A stretch of 64,000 bases of DNA from Mariannaea sp. PMI_226. Taxonomy: Eukaryota; Ascomycota; Sordariomycetes; Hypocreales; Nectriaceae. Below, in pieces: positions 35,208 through 45,570 of the stretch. The notes under the pieces were generated by a model. It saw nothing but the letters and a program-made list of their open reading frames with translations. It was not told the origin of the DNA and made no database searches. The stretch lies in assembly GCA_024336345.1 (NCBI GenBank), contig JANFOG010000004.1:1488001-1552000 (forward strand), written 5' to 3'. Made by a program: the position numbers and the translations under genes. Positions within the stretch are counted from its first letter, which is position 1; each line of letters opens with the position of its first letter.

Positions 35208-36722
35208 ATGTGCTCCACAAGGTGCAGCCTGCTCCTCGCAAGATACCTAGATGCTGCGAAGAGGCTATCACACACGCCAGTACACGGCGCAGAGGGCGAT
35301 GAGGCTTCTCTCTTCGCAAATGAGGGACACAAGAATAGCGATGACATTGACGTGGCGCCCATGGCAGAGCTGCTCACACGTCAAGCTCGAATACTCGTCA
35401 AGCTTCACAGCAGCTTTGAGTTGGAGGCGGGCACAACGGATGGAGTAGATGAGAACCTGCTGAAAAAGAGAATCGCAGACTTGGTGTCAATATCCAATGC
35501 CAAGTTCTACACGTACCGTTATGATCGTTTGCCAGCCCTCTGGCGCCAGATCTACACGGACTCGCTCATCCTTGAAACATATCGCCTCCTCCTCAGGCCG
35601 CTTCTGACAACTCATACGCTTACTGAGGACCTCCTCGGCATCATAGTTGAGAAGTTGGACAGGGCTCTCATCACGGCGGGTGGGGGTGGACGGCATCAGT
35701 GGCTGGAGAAGACGATGGAGATGCTTGAGGATATTTGGACAGAAAGCAACGAGAAGGACCGTGGGCAGTGGTCGCAAAAGGGCCAACAGAATGACGGGGT
35801 ATTTCATCGGACGTTCTCGACGCTCGAGCCCTTTGGGAGACCGTCGTTATCGTCCAGATGGGCATGTCCTCGGTTTTCCGGATGGACTATGGACCAGTTT
35901 GAAGACTACATGAACAGCAACGGGGGCGCTCCATGGCCCATTGTATTCACAGACTTGATCCGTGACTGGCCGGCGCTGACGGACTGCCCATGGAACAGCC
36001 CAGACTACTTATTATCAAAGACGTTCGGGGGAAGACGCCTCGTCCCTGTTGAAATTGGAAGGAGCTATGTCGACGAGGGATGGGGGCAAGAGTTGATACA
36101 ATTCGGTACATTTCTCAGCCGCTACGTCGACTCATCGTCGAAAACCGCATCATCACCAGCTTCCTCCTCTTCCTTTTCCTCATGCCCTTCTCCTACTGGC
36201 TACCTCGCTCAACACAACCTCTTCCAGCAGATCCCGTCTCTTCGCAATGACATACGCGTCCCCGACTTCTGTTGGACCGCTGTACCCGGCCATCCTCTCT
36301 CTTCATCCCACGACCAAGCACCCGTCGACGTCCCCCAGCTCAACGCGTGGTTCGGCCCGGCGCACACCATCACGCCGCTGCACACTGACGGCTACCATAA
36401 TCTCCTCTGCCAGGCCGTCGGCGCAAAATACCTTCGTCTATACCCACCTAGCGCAACGCCGTACATGCGGCCGCGAAATCCGGAGCACGGCGTCGACATG
36501 AGCAACACGAGCGCCCTGGACGTGGGCGTCCTAGAGGGCTGGGATCCGAGGCCGGAAGGCGTGAGTGAGGCGGATTTGCAGAGGATGAGGGAGGAGGTTA
36601 AGGATATTGAGTACCGGGAGTGTATCCTAGAACCCGGAGACACTCTTGTAATTCCGATAGGGTGGTGGCACTATGTAAGAAGCCTGAGTGTGAGCTTCAG
36701 TGTAAGTTTTTGGTGGAACTAA
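35208..36722 (+). CDS. JmjC domain protein, JMJD5/KDM8 type
   Basis: A single exon of 504 residues is read from the first ATG at 35208 (MCSTRCSLLLARYLDAAKR). The N-terminal half is helical. The JmjC fold follows, with GAPWPIVFTDLIRDWPAL and RRLVPVEIGRSYVDEGWGQELIQFGTFLSRYV. The iron ligands are His392 and Asp394 (PLHTDGYHN) and His488 (WWHYV); KYLRLYPP supplies the 2-oxoglutarate-binding strand. The ending GDTLVIPIGWWHYVRSLSVSFSVSFWWN is very close to the family end of human JMJD5. JMJD5 acts as a 2-oxoglutarate oxygenase or protease-like enzyme, with disputed histone activity. Insertions between strands enlarge the gap from Asp394 to His488. The start is uncertain because the frame is open further upstream, so an extra 5' exon is possible. 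Confidence 0.88.
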   Translation: MCSTRCSLLLARYLDAAKRLSHTPVHGAEGDEASLFANEGHKNSDDIDVAPMAELLTRQARILVKLHSSFELEAGTTDGVDENLLKKRIADLVSISNAKFYTYRYDRLPALWRQIYTDSLILETYRLLLRPLLTTHTLTEDLLGIIVEKLDRALITAGGGGRHQWLEKTMEMLEDIWTESNEKDRGQWSQKGQQNDGVFHRTFSTLEPFGRPSLSSRWACPRFSGWTMDQFEDYMNSNGGAPWPIVFTDLIRDWPALTDCPWNSPDYLLSKTFGGRRLVPVEIGRSYVDEGWGQELIQFGTFLSRYVDSSSKTASSPASSSSFSSCPSPTGYLAQHNLFQQIPSLRNDIRVPDFCWTAVPGHPLSSSHDQAPVDVPQLNAWFGPAHTITPLHTDGYHNLLCQAVGAKYLRLYPPSATPYMRPRNPEHGVDMSNTSALDVGVLEGWDPRPEGVSEADLQRMREEVKDIEYRECILEPGDTLVIPIGWWHYVRSLSVSFSVSFWWN

Positions 36723-36979
36723 GAATGCACATATATACACAGCACAAATTAAAGACTTATCCGGTCCTATATGAAGTCCAGGTATCCTAACGTCTTCAGC
36801 AGTAATCACGAGAAACTACGTAAAAGGTCGTAGTGAACTAGGCAAAGAGACAACACTAGAGTCATACGACATTTAACTTATTGAAATGAGAGAGATAAGA
36901 AACGTATCACTCGGTATTGGAGTCAGAAAAGTATCAAACTAGGTATATTGTAGAGACCAGAACACCAAATACGCACGCA

Positions 36980-38530
36980 TCAGCCAAGTGCGGGACTTGC
37001 ACTAGCATCCTCCAGACCTTCACCAGCTCCCTGGGCCTCCCTTCGGGCCTTCGCCCCAGCCTTGAGCAGTTCCCACTTCTCACGATACTTCTCCAATGTC
37101 TTCTGCATCTTCCTGTTGTCCTTTTCAAGTCGTTCCATCTGTTTTGCTGCAGCCGCAAGCTGTTCTTCCATTTCCTGGTTCTTCCTCCGTATGGCGTCAT
37201 CGCTCGTCTTGGTGACGGCACTTGGGGATCCAGGACGCATAAGACGATAGCTTTCAGCAAGGGCCATGGCTGAAGTTTGAGCACTTGCTTCAAAGGCGTG
37301 TAGGCGCTTTGTAAGCTTATCGAGCATGTCCTTGAGAGACTTGTTCTCAGTGTAGAGCTCTTCAATGGTATTATTGAGTTCCTTGTCAGTTCGGGCACGA
37401 CCAATACGGCGTTTTGCTCCAGGTGAGAGAGGGGGCGCCTCTCGAGCGTCAACAAAGTCATCATCATCGTCTACGCGTGCGTTGTCCAGTTCATTGTGTT
37501 CACCATGGGAGGAAGCTTCGAGACGTCTTTTTTCTTTCTCCGCAAAGGTCAGAATATTGGCATAAGACATAGTGTGGCCCGAGGTGGGTACCACATAAAA
37601 CGAGTCACTAGGTGCATGTCCCTTCTTGGCCAATGATCTCATGGTTGCCTTGGAGTAAATCTTGGACAAGTCTGGCTCCGCAAGCTTAGATGGCGAGGCC
37701 TTGAGATGGCTCCGCTTCGTAGGGGATGTTTCTGGAGTCTCAGCTGGCTCCGAGATAGTTGATTCCTCTTGAATCAGAGGCAGTCCAGCAAAGGCCAGCG
37801 GAGCAGAGAGCTTGGTAATTAGGCTACCCCAAGTGTTGTAGAAGCGAGTGTATCCTCCATCATCAGCTGCGGCTGGGGCCGCATCAGACCGAGGAGAAGT
37901 GCTCTTGTCCGAGCTGTCAGAGCGTTGCTGAGCCGGGACTGGCGGGACCCAGGTCGGCTTGCCAGGTTGGTGGTCGATGATGTTCTGCATCTTAGCCTTG
38001 GGTCCATGCTGGCGGGATAGGGTATCGACGTTGCCAGGAGCCTGATCGTTGGACACACTGGGGGCAAGCGGCTGTCCTCGGTATTTGGATCGGATGCCTC
38101 TGGCCGTGGCCAGGTTGCTAGCTATGGACGAAGACATTTCGCGAGAAGCATATCGGCGCTGAGAAGGGGGTCCCAACTTCTGGGCCGACTTGGATACCAT
38201 CGAGTCTAGAGTGGAGTCCTTCTTTGTGTGAGCATCATGGGCAGCCGCCTGGTCCTTCTCGGAAAGCTTCTCGGTCTGATCGGAATCGCTAGATTGCGAG
38301 GTCTGCTCGGCGGGGATTTTGAGAATTTCTGCAAGCCTCCGGTGATGCTCTTCGAGAAGTTTCAGGGTTCGGAGGGCCTCGACGCTGGACGTGGATCTGG
38401 CGGCGTTGGCGAACTCGCCAGCGGCCTGGGTGTGCTCGTTGATGGCGACAACGGTGTCGGAGGCATGACGAGTAGCGACGGCGGCGGCGCGCGCATGATC
38501 GTGCGCCTTGGTTAGCGGGGAAGACTCCAT
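36980..38530 (-). CDS. MIT-domain coiled-coil protein, Atg38/NRBF2-like
   Basis: An uninterrupted 516-residue ORF. The N-terminus (MESSPLTKAHDHARAAAVATRHASDTVVAINEHTQAAGEFANAAR, then EALRTLKLLEEHHRRLAEILK) forms the three-helix pattern of an MIT domain. A long disordered Ser/Pro-rich region follows. It contains GGYTRFYNTWGSLITKLSAPLAFAGLPLI (about 220-250), which looks ordered, and SFYVVPTSGHTMSYANIL. The C-terminal third is a coiled coil (ELNNTIEELYTENKSLKDMLDKLTKRLHAFEA and NQEMEEQLAAAAKQMERLEKDNRKMQKTLEKYREKWELLKAGAK). An N-terminal MIT plus C-terminal coiled coil is the layout of Atg38/NRBF2, which dimerises the autophagy PI3-kinase complex I. The domain reading is good; the specific identity is inference. 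It is convergent with the JmjC gene. Confidence 0.75.
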   Translation of the reverse strand: MESSPLTKAHDHARAAAVATRHASDTVVAINEHTQAAGEFANAARSTSSVEALRTLKLLEEHHRRLAEILKIPAEQTSQSSDSDQTEKLSEKDQAAAHDAHTKKDSTLDSMVSKSAQKLGPPSQRRYASREMSSSIASNLATARGIRSKYRGQPLAPSVSNDQAPGNVDTLSRQHGPKAKMQNIIDHQPGKPTWVPPVPAQQRSDSSDKSTSPRSDAAPAAADDGGYTRFYNTWGSLITKLSAPLAFAGLPLIQEESTISEPAETPETSPTKRSHLKASPSKLAEPDLSKIYSKATMRSLAKKGHAPSDSFYVVPTSGHTMSYANILTFAEKEKRRLEASSHGEHNELDNARVDDDDDFVDAREAPPLSPGAKRRIGRARTDKELNNTIEELYTENKSLKDMLDKLTKRLHAFEASAQTSAMALAESYRLMRPGSPSAVTKTSDDAIRRKNQEMEEQLAAAAKQMERLEKDNRKMQKTLEKYREKWELLKAGAKARREAQGAGEGLEDASASPALG

Positions 38531-41341
38531 GTTCCCTTGCGAAGAGATGGAAGCCTCGAGATTTGAAGAGCCGATGTTTGTTTGTTATCTGTTGGTCCAC
38601 TGGTGACAAGATCAAGCATCAAGCCAGACCGACCATGTGATACTGGTTGGGGTTGAGAGGAGATGTGGGGGGGGCTTTATGATGGGGCCACCTGCGATAA
38701 CGCAAGGTTCGAAGGTTTTGGAGGGTAAGGCTTGAAGTCTCACAGCAGAGTGGAGGATATACTCGGTTCAAGCTCAAAGTATATATATGATTCAGACTTC
38801 AAGCTTCAAGCTTCAAGTTTCAAGTTTCAAGTTTCAAGTTTCAAGTTTCAACCATTTAAACTACCTGACTTGCACCTATGGAGGAACTTGAGAGCTTGGG
38901 AGCCCCCAGAATGGCGGAGTGGCAGTGGGTAAGCAACCACCTTTTGGAGAGGGTTGAGACAAACAGCAAGTGATCATGCCGTCGCATACTGTAAACGCCA
39001 TAAGTTACAATGGTTGGTTCCAGCTCATGCATTTCCTTGGACGCATCCGGTCACAAGGCACCGTTGATCATATTATGCAGAATCAGGGCCTTCGTAGCGC
39101 TTCTAATTCGTTCGTAAATGCAAAGGCAAGCGATTTCGGTGGGGTTGGGACGACGGGAAAGCGGAGAGGTTGTGGAGATGAAGCTGCCAAGCGGGTACCT
39201 GGATTAACAGTGATGTCAATGTCAGTGGCATTTTTCATCTTCCATTTACTTTCTATCTCTCTTATTTTGTGCATCCATAATAGATACTTCAAGGGGAAAC
39301 TAGAAGACGCCATGGCTCCCAAGTCGATGAAGGAGAATGGAGTAGACAGGGTTTTTTTTTTCTTCTTTTGTTTGCCAGTCGTTAATCCAGGTTAGGTTAA
39401 GAGTATATCAAGTTCTTAGTGAGTGTCTAGGATGATCAAGATGGGTATTGGAAACAGCTATAATACCTTGCCCAGGTATTTTAGGTAGGTAGGTAGCTCA
39501 AGTAATAAATTTCTCCCTCCCCTCCTCCAGCAGACTGTACTCTATTTGATAAAAACTTGAAATTGATGAAGTTAATGAATTTCAACCCTACCTTATATGC
39601 TGTGTACTATTCCCCTGCTATTGCTTTTTTTTTTGGGTCCAAATCCCAATATGCAACAGAAGAGCCACAAAAGAAACGACAAGTTCAAATCATTTACTAT
39701 GGCTTTCTTCATCAACTGCCAACCTGCCTATCCAAGGTACCTGATTCGTACTCAAATCAAGAACAGGTCTCGTCTCTCTACTTCGATAAGCGGTGGGAAC
39801 ATTATATTGCCGAATCTCAAAGTGTGCTTTTTAGCCAATTTACTACGCACGTATCCCAGGAACGAACCACCACACCTCCAAGCTACCTGCCCACCTTGCC
39901 GACATTCAGTAGCCCAACCGCTACGGGGCTAATTGACATAGCCTATACTGCACCGGCTAGGTACCTATCGGCGCTAGGATGGCAGCAGAGCAAGGCCGCT
40001 TACTTGGTAAGTACGTAGCTCTGTCCTCCATATTAGGAGTCGGACTGCAGACCAAGATATACACTACGGTAGAGTAAATCAATGGCAATACCTGACTTAT
40101 TGGCAGCAAGCTTCCCCAACTTGGGTCGTAAGTTGCAAAAGAACTTGGAACAAGCAACACGTTCGCGGGCAATGAGGGGGGTTCGTCCCGTGACAGGTTC
40201 CAAGTCCTTACCTTATCGGGATGTTGGATTCGTGACCTTCGTCGTCATTCATTTATTAGCTGTTGAACTAGCGACAGCCAAGGAGCCCGGAGTAAATAGC
40301 CGTATCCTCTCGGCTTCGTTAGGCTACCCATTCCTTCTTTTTATAGCATCCGTACGTACGGCAACGACGTAAGCTCAAAGACATTCTCCATATTCACTTT
40401 AATGATATCTCTCCATCGACCAGGACCCTAGTCCTGATTTAAACAGTTCACGAAACATTTTCGGCAGAGCCATACAGAGCCATTCATAGTGCAGGTGGGC
40501 GAACTGCTCAGCTCTCCCCGGCTGCGATTTTGCGTATTCGGCCACCGCACTCGCAATAAGCACCCAACTTACTTGCTACGTACCAACGAAACATCCCAGA
40601 GGGAACTGTCCCCGAGTAGCCTGGCGACGGCTTCAAGCAAACAAACTGAAAACAAGCAAGGGTCCTTCAAGCCACTTCACCTCATTGGCGCGCCCCCCTT
40701 CCCCCCACTGCCAGCTGCGCCCACTGGGACGAGGACGGACAAGGACAAACAAGGTCGCAGGGGGGTTTCGCACTCGGGTTACGACTTTACGACGTTGAAC
40801 GCACTTGGGTTCTGCAGCCCGCAATCCTCCCCTTGAAACGACTCAATCCAGCATCTTACACCTTGTGACTACCTCAGTCTTCGCACACCTGAATAACAAT
40901 TGTAGTTGCGAAAACTTCCAGAGGGCTGGTAGGGAGTGGTTATCCACGCGACATATAATTTGCCTGGTGGCCCGTAGGGAATCACTCTTGGGTCAGTACG
41001 AAGCCCATAATCGCAAATCTAGCCTGCACCAGCTCCAACGACGTCAATTTGGATCCCAGTATCCCACGAGCCCTCTCTGCCGTCGAACTACAAACAGCAG
41101 CTGGAACGCTCTCCCCATCACGGCCACGCCGGCCTGCGAAGACAACATTACAATCAAGAGCTGCCGCCCTCTGCAAATTTCGTATCTCATATCCGAACCG
41201 TCCGCTACCTCCCTGTCGAGCGCAACCGTGGCCAGTTGAGCTGTGCGTATCCAGCATCTCGAGGCAATCTTCATTCCGCCGTCTTTTTCCCTCTGCCTCG
41301 ACAAATCTTCCCCCCTCCCCTCAATCGTACAGCCGTCCGTG
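38531..41341. other. Divergent intergenic region, MIT protein and sterol transporter
   Basis: About 2.8 kb without a recognisable gene. It contains the TTCAAGT minisatellite (38798-38853), TAGG tetranucleotide steps near 39480-39495 and several T-runs. ORFs at 39557-40018 and 40489-40836 have random composition. The last 500 nt are a leader rich in C/T ahead of 41342. Confidence 0.55.
38798..38853 (+). repeat. Heptanucleotide minisatellite, TTCAAGT
   Basis: Eight head-to-tail 7-nt units: two TTCAAGC, five TTCAAGT and one TTCAACC. It lies about 270 bp upstream of the MIT-protein ATG. The gradient of variants (C-type at one end, a degenerate unit at the other) fits expansion by slippage. Confidence 0.9.
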
Positions 41342-44300
41342 ATGGAGAACAATAAGGGGGTAAATAAGCTCCTCCCCAAATCTATTTCCTCGAGGCGACT
41401 GCGACAGAAACAAAAACGCGATGCGGAAGCGCCGGGTAATGACGATGAAGACCTCCGTGGTCGCACTCTGACGAGCCACGATGCGCTGGAGAGCGACGGA
41501 ACCCTGTCGACAAACCTGGCGGACGACGAGGAGTCCAAGAGCTTTGGGTCCTTTGACTCTGATACTGAGTCGTAAGTTACTGTTTTCCCTTCCTCTTCCC
41601 CCCTTTTTTATTCTTGTTTCTTTATCTTTTTTCCTTTTTTTTTTTTTTTTTTGTTTGTCAAGGGAACTCTGGTCCGTTCTCTGTGTTTGCTGTCTAGCTA
41701 TTGCTGCAGCCGCTGGGTGGACCTCCCGAACATGACTTCAGCCTCGCATTTTCCCCGTGCTGCCACCGAATACAACGCCTGAGACACCAGATCCCAGTCA
41801 CAGTAGCCTCCTGAGCTGGACAGTTTCCCGCAATCATCCCACACACGTGTTTAGATAGATGCACGTATTCCTCTCTTTTTTTTTTTTTTTCTTTTTTGTT
41901 TTTTTTTGTTTTTCCCCATAACCCTTGCATTCCGTATTTCATTCTCGTTTTCGTTTTGCGAGTTGGAAAGTTGCTTGGACATGCTTGCACCTCTCTTGAC
42001 CCCTTTAGGCATCACTTCCTTTCACTGTTGTCATTACTTTCACTTCCTCCAAACCCTCTAACCCAGGTCAACTCCGCCTAGATCTCGGCCAGCCCTTTCC
42101 ACCCATCCATCTCAGATCGGCCACCTAACAACGTCCTCGCCCATCGTGCAGGCAGCATACGCCACCGACTCACAGTCACCGGTGCATATTGACGCCGACT
42201 CCAACAGCAGTGCTTCCAAGTCATCGACCTTCCCTTCACAACGATCCGTCTCGGTCGAATCTAAAGAGCGTAGACTTAGTCGGGCCAAAACTGCAACAGG
42301 GTTGCATCCTCCCCACAATCCGTCTCGTCGGTCCTCGTCTCCGGGAGGCAAGCTTAAAGGCCTTTTCAAACCCAAAAAGAGCTCTACCAACTCAAGCCCG
42401 GAGCGGCAGACGCCGGCCGACTCTCGCCCACCCTCCAGTAAGCAACAGACCACAACCACCCCAGGTACAGATTGGGATCCTGCACAGGTCCCGCCTATTA
42501 TCGAGCCACCTGCCGCCGCCAAAGTTGCTCCCCCTGATAGGCGGTCCAGAGCTCCAAAGGTTGACACTGGTCTTCCTCCCCGAACTCCACCGACTGGTGA
42601 CAAACCTGCCCCCGTCATCGTCAACACCCCACCAACACCCACCGAGTTCACCCACTCCTCGGCGCAGTCGTCCCCCGAACGGAGGTCGTTCTGGAACGGT
42701 TCGGGCGCTGGCACCTGGGCAAATGGCTCTCCTCCTGCGCGGAACTCTAGTACACGCCGCAGGAGTCAATCGGGATCAGTAACTATTGTTCCCAGCAAGC
42801 TCTCTAACATCATCAACGCTCCCCTCACGCCCACAATAGAAAGCGGTGAGGTAACTCCAAACGCTGCTGCCCCCAGCACAAATCAGGCATCAGGTTTCTT
42901 CTCGTCTATGATATCGGTTGCCCAAAACGCTGCAAATACCTTGACGAATATTCAGACCAGTAGTATTGGACTTGGCGGAAACAAGGTCAAACCTGCTCCC
43001 ACAAAACCCCACGAGCATATAGAGCCTGCCCAACCTGAGGAAGAGGCAACCCAACCTCCTGCAGCGAGATCCCAGACACCCATGGAAGACAACAAGGATC
43101 ACAGACTATCAGCGATACAGACCCTTGGCACTGGCGAGTTAAGTCTCAGCCAGCTTGGCCTCTCTGAAGTTCCGAGCAACGTTGTAACACCAATGAACTC
43201 GAAATTCCCCGACATGGCAGATACACGCGCACGATCTGAGTCGGCTCCGGTCGACTCCCCTATAACCCCCACAGAGCTCCTGCTGGACGAGTCATCCAGT
43301 CGGCCTAGATCGCTATATGAAGCGGCGAGCGGCGAGCGCACTCCTCCTCCAGGCGAATTTATCGACAAGTATGGTACAGTCCAGCGGACAGCAAGCCTGC
43401 GAAGCGCCTTGAAACAACCTCACAGGAAACGCGGTAGCTCAGTAACAACGAGCACCACGATCGGTGCGGCAATTACGGCTGCTAACCAATCCCTGGCTCA
43501 TCCTAATCTAAGTGCACCGAAGCTTACAGGATTCGCTATTGCTAGCAAAAAACGAAACCGTGACTTCCACGACTTGTTCAAAAGCGTACCTGATGATGAC
43601 TACCTTATTGAAGACTACAGCTGTGCCTTGCAGAGAGAGATTCTCGCGCATGGCCGTCTCTATGTCTCAGAAGGTCACCTCTGCTTCAGCAGTAACATTT
43701 TTGGATGGACCACCACCCTTGTTATGAGCTTTGATGAGATAGTGTCCGTTGAAAAGCGGAGCACTGCTCTTGTCTTCAAGAACGGTCTCATGATAACGAC
43801 ATTGCATGCGAAGCATATCTTTGCCAGTTTCACTAGTCGAGACGCAACGTACGACTTGATTGTAAACATCTGGAAATTGGGTCATCCTACTTTAAAGAGT
43901 ACGCTCAATGGTGTCTGTTTGGAAGGTACAGGTGGTGACAAGACAGAAAAAGTGGACGGCGATCAGTCTCTTCTTGATGACGAACAAGACGGGTCTGAAT
44001 CGGATGATGAGAGCGAAGATGAAGATGAGGAGTATTACGATGAGGATGTGCACGAGGAAATGCACAATGCCTCCCTCGCCGAGGCCAACGGCGGCGAGGG
44101 AGACCCTGAGAAGGCTGCGTCGAGAAAGGTATCCGGGGTAACTCCACCAAACGGCAGCACTCCGGAGGATACTCCAGCCTCATCCGGAGGTACTGGTGAC
44201 TTCCCAGGCCCGGCCACGCACGCTCCAACAGACTGTGGCGATTCGGCAACACACTACGACCGAGTGGTTGGAGACGATACCATCCCTGCACCTCTTGGTA

Positions 44301-45388
44301 AAGTGTACAACTTGGTGTTTGGTACAGCATCTGCGAAGTGGATGAGCCAGTGGTTGACCGGCAATCAAAAATGTACCGACCTACAAATGGACGATCAGAA
44401 GGGTCTAAGTCTCGAAGACCGAACGCGAACGTACAACTACATCAAACCTCTGAATGCTTCGATAGGACCGAGGCAGACAAAGTGCATCGTGACCGAGAAC
44501 CTAGACAATCTTGACTACGAGAAAGCCATCAACCTCACTGTCTCAACGCAGACTCCAGATGTTCCGAGCGGAAATGTCTTCTCTGTTAAAACAAAATACT
44601 GCTTCTCTTGGGCCGATAACAACGCCACCCGTATTCAGGTCAACTGTACTATTGAGTGGACTGGCAAAAGTTGGCTGAAGGGTATGTAAAATCAAGAAGC
44701 AGAAAAAAAGACCCCATCTTAGCATCTTTACTGACATATTGCAGGTCCTATTGAGAAGGGAGCCAACGATGGCCAGATCCAGCACTGCAAAGACTTGTTT
44801 GCCGCCATCAAGGCTGCGGTGTCATCCAAACCAGCGGCCCCCACTCCTCTCCCATCTGCGCTGAAGAAGGGCAAGAAAACTAAGAGAACTAAGACCATGC
44901 AGGCACCAGTCGTGGAGAATAGTGCACCAAAACGACCAGACAAGAAAAGCTGGGGTGCACTTGAGCCGGTTCGCGGACTGCTCGAGCCCCTTTCAGATGT
45001 TATTCAGCCACTTCTCACAGGCAATGTCATGTATGGACTTCTTGTCGGTCTACTTGTAGCTACGTGGTTTGGATTTGGGTTCACCCCGAGTAGAAGCCCG
45101 CAAGGTGTCAGTATTTACAGGCCCGACCGAATTGCGACGTATGAAGAACTTTGGAGAAGAGAAGACACTGAGCTCTGGGAGTGGTTGGAGGAACGGGTCG
45201 GCATGGACCGTTTGCACACAGACCGGGCAAGTGTTCGAAAGCGAGCGCTCGACCCGAAGACGGCCGAGGAGAATCTGAGAGCAGCTCGGATGGACGAAAG
45301 AGAGGTGGAGGAGGCCATCCGAGTCACAGAGGAGAAGCTTCGGGTACTGAAGGAGGTGATGGAGAAAAAAACCAAGGCCAACCGGTAA
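41342..45388 (+). CDS. LAM-family sterol transfer protein (GRAM-VASt-TM)
   Basis: Exons 41342-41571, 42067-44681 and 44745-45388 give about 1162 residues. The long N-terminal region is disordered and Ser/Pro-rich. A GRAM (PH-like) domain lies at about 573-680 (DFHDLFKSVPDDDYLIEDYSCALQREILAHGRLYVSEGHLCF, FASFTSRDATYDLIVNIW). An acidic linker follows (DEQDGSESDDESEDEDEEYYDED), then a VASt/StART-like domain at about 811-950 (GKVYNLVFGTASAKWMSQWL, RTRTYNYIKPLNASIGPRQTKC). A single transmembrane helix is at about 1042-1061 (VMYGLLVGLLVATWFGFGF), and a coiled coil ends the protein. LAM proteins (yeast Ysp2, Lam4, Lam5, Lam6) sit in the ER at membrane contact sites and move ergosterol. Intron 1 is unusually long (495 nt, T-rich); its junction SDTES-STPPRSRPAL is supported by frame. 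Confidence 0.9.
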
Positions 45389-45546
45389 GGATAACGGATG
45401 GCCACTTACTTTGCATAGGGGGATATAGATAGATTACGAATGTACATTACCACGCAAATATAGTATAGCGCAATCAGCGAAGCCAAATGTTTCTTTGTCA
45501 GTTACTTCACAAGCTTTATCCATTCGCGCCTGTGCTCGGTTGCCTC

Positions 45547-45570
45547 CTTGCTTGCTTGCTTGCTTGCCTG
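45547..45570 (+). repeat. CTTG tetranucleotide repeat
   Basis: Five CTTG units followed by CCTG, grading into GCCTGCCTGCCC. It lies about 160 bp downstream of the sterol transporter stop. Confidence 0.8.

Noticed and set aside
42112..42769. Minus-strand ORFs of 125-200 residues
   Set aside because: They are shadows of the Ser/Pro-rich coding exon of the LAM gene.
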